NCBI GenBank assembly: GCA_009746045.1
Contig: RPFO01000102.1
Span: 1,129,040 to 1,174,039 of the forward strand
DNA from: Mesostigma viride
Taxonomy: Eukaryota > Streptophyta > Mesostigmatophyceae > Mesostigmatales > Mesostigmataceae
DNA: 45,000 nt
Direction: 5' to 3'
Both the position numbers and the translations under genes were made by a program. A model generated the notes under the pieces. That model saw nothing but the letters and a program-made list of their open reading frames with translations, did no database searches and had not been told where the DNA came from. Below, one piece after another: positions 44,862-45,000 of the stretch (its first letter is position 1; each line of letters starts with the position of its first letter).

Positions 44862-45000
44862 CTACATTATGTCCTCCGATTTTACAGTTAATTTTTTTTC
44901 TTTAGCAATAGCAATTCTATAACTCTCAGTATTTAGTTCAAGTATCGTAGAATGATGAACCAGTCTGTCAATAGCAGCTGCAAGGCGGCCCCCCCACCAG
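44862..45000 (-). pseudogene. IS21 IstB-like ATPase, C-terminal fragment
   Basis: 45 codons enter from the right edge of the window and end at the TAG at 44,864-44,862. AAAIDRLVHHSTILELNTES followed by YRI is the conserved C-terminus of IstB, the helper ATPase of IS21 transposition in bacteria (AI-x-DRLLHHS, then GESYR). Codons are AT-rich, unlike the host exons. Only the C-terminal end is visible, and whether the rest exists lies beyond 45,000. Confidence 0.72.

Overview
The window looks like nuclear DNA of a eukaryote, most likely a green alga or other Viridiplantae lineage. It has GT-AG introns, a plant-type MULE transposase (FAR1-like zinc cluster, MULE core, SWIM finger), a Ty1/copia element, a LINE with the C-terminal zinc-binding domain usual in plant L1-like elements, and a host gene whose N-terminus resembles a plastid transit peptide. 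The species cannot be fixed from the sequence. The window is dominated by transposable elements and holds one convincing host gene.

Region 1 (618-22,511) is a very large Mutator-like element. A perfect 127-bp terminal inverted repeat (628-754 against 22,375-22,501) is flanked on both sides by the same 10-bp target-site duplication, TATGTAAATG. Its gene runs on the minus strand from just inside the right TIR. Seven exons join with matching phases: a signal-peptide-like exon, a Cys-rich exon, an unrecognised exon, a Ser/Asn-repeat and acidic exon, a small Cys4 zinc-finger exon, the MULE core exon and a SWIM exon. The middle of the element appears twice at an 8,089-bp offset (7,190-12,834 and 15,279-20,917). 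The two copies are joined by a bridge (12,834-15,278) built from two further partial copies full of single-base deletions. That pattern points to an assembly artefact, and collapsing it gives one complete gene. The left interior holds a 21-bp minisatellite and a graveyard of LINE 3' tails.

Region 2 (about 22,860-32,341) has a truncated Ty1/copia element on the minus strand (5' LTR, PBS, gag, protease and integrase, but no reverse transcriptase). Next to it on the plus strand is a LINE with an intact 1,473-codon ORF2 (endonuclease, reverse transcriptase, zinc-binding C-terminus) and a damaged or unrecognised ORF1. A 201-bp MITE-like element with perfect 25-bp TIRs follows, then a short repeat that also occurs in inverted orientation at 22.77 kb.

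Region 3 (33,515-38,644) is a five-exon host gene on the plus strand. It encodes a predicted 379-residue protein with a targeting-like N-terminus, a coiled coil, one membrane segment and a C-terminal thioredoxin domain (WCPFCK, cis-Pro). A decayed copy of the active-site exon lies just upstream of the real one.

Region 4 (40,300-43,930) holds two 5'-truncated, frameshifted LINE remnants of a second family plus detached 3' ends. These ends share a signature: a (TTAA)n or (TTTAA)n tail beside a small stem-loop with a CAAC-type loop. Region 5 (44,219-45,000) changes character. AT-rich, bacterial-looking fragments include the C-terminus of an IS21 IstB ATPase at the window edge, suggesting DNA from a Rickettsiales-type endosymbiont, either integrated or chimeric.
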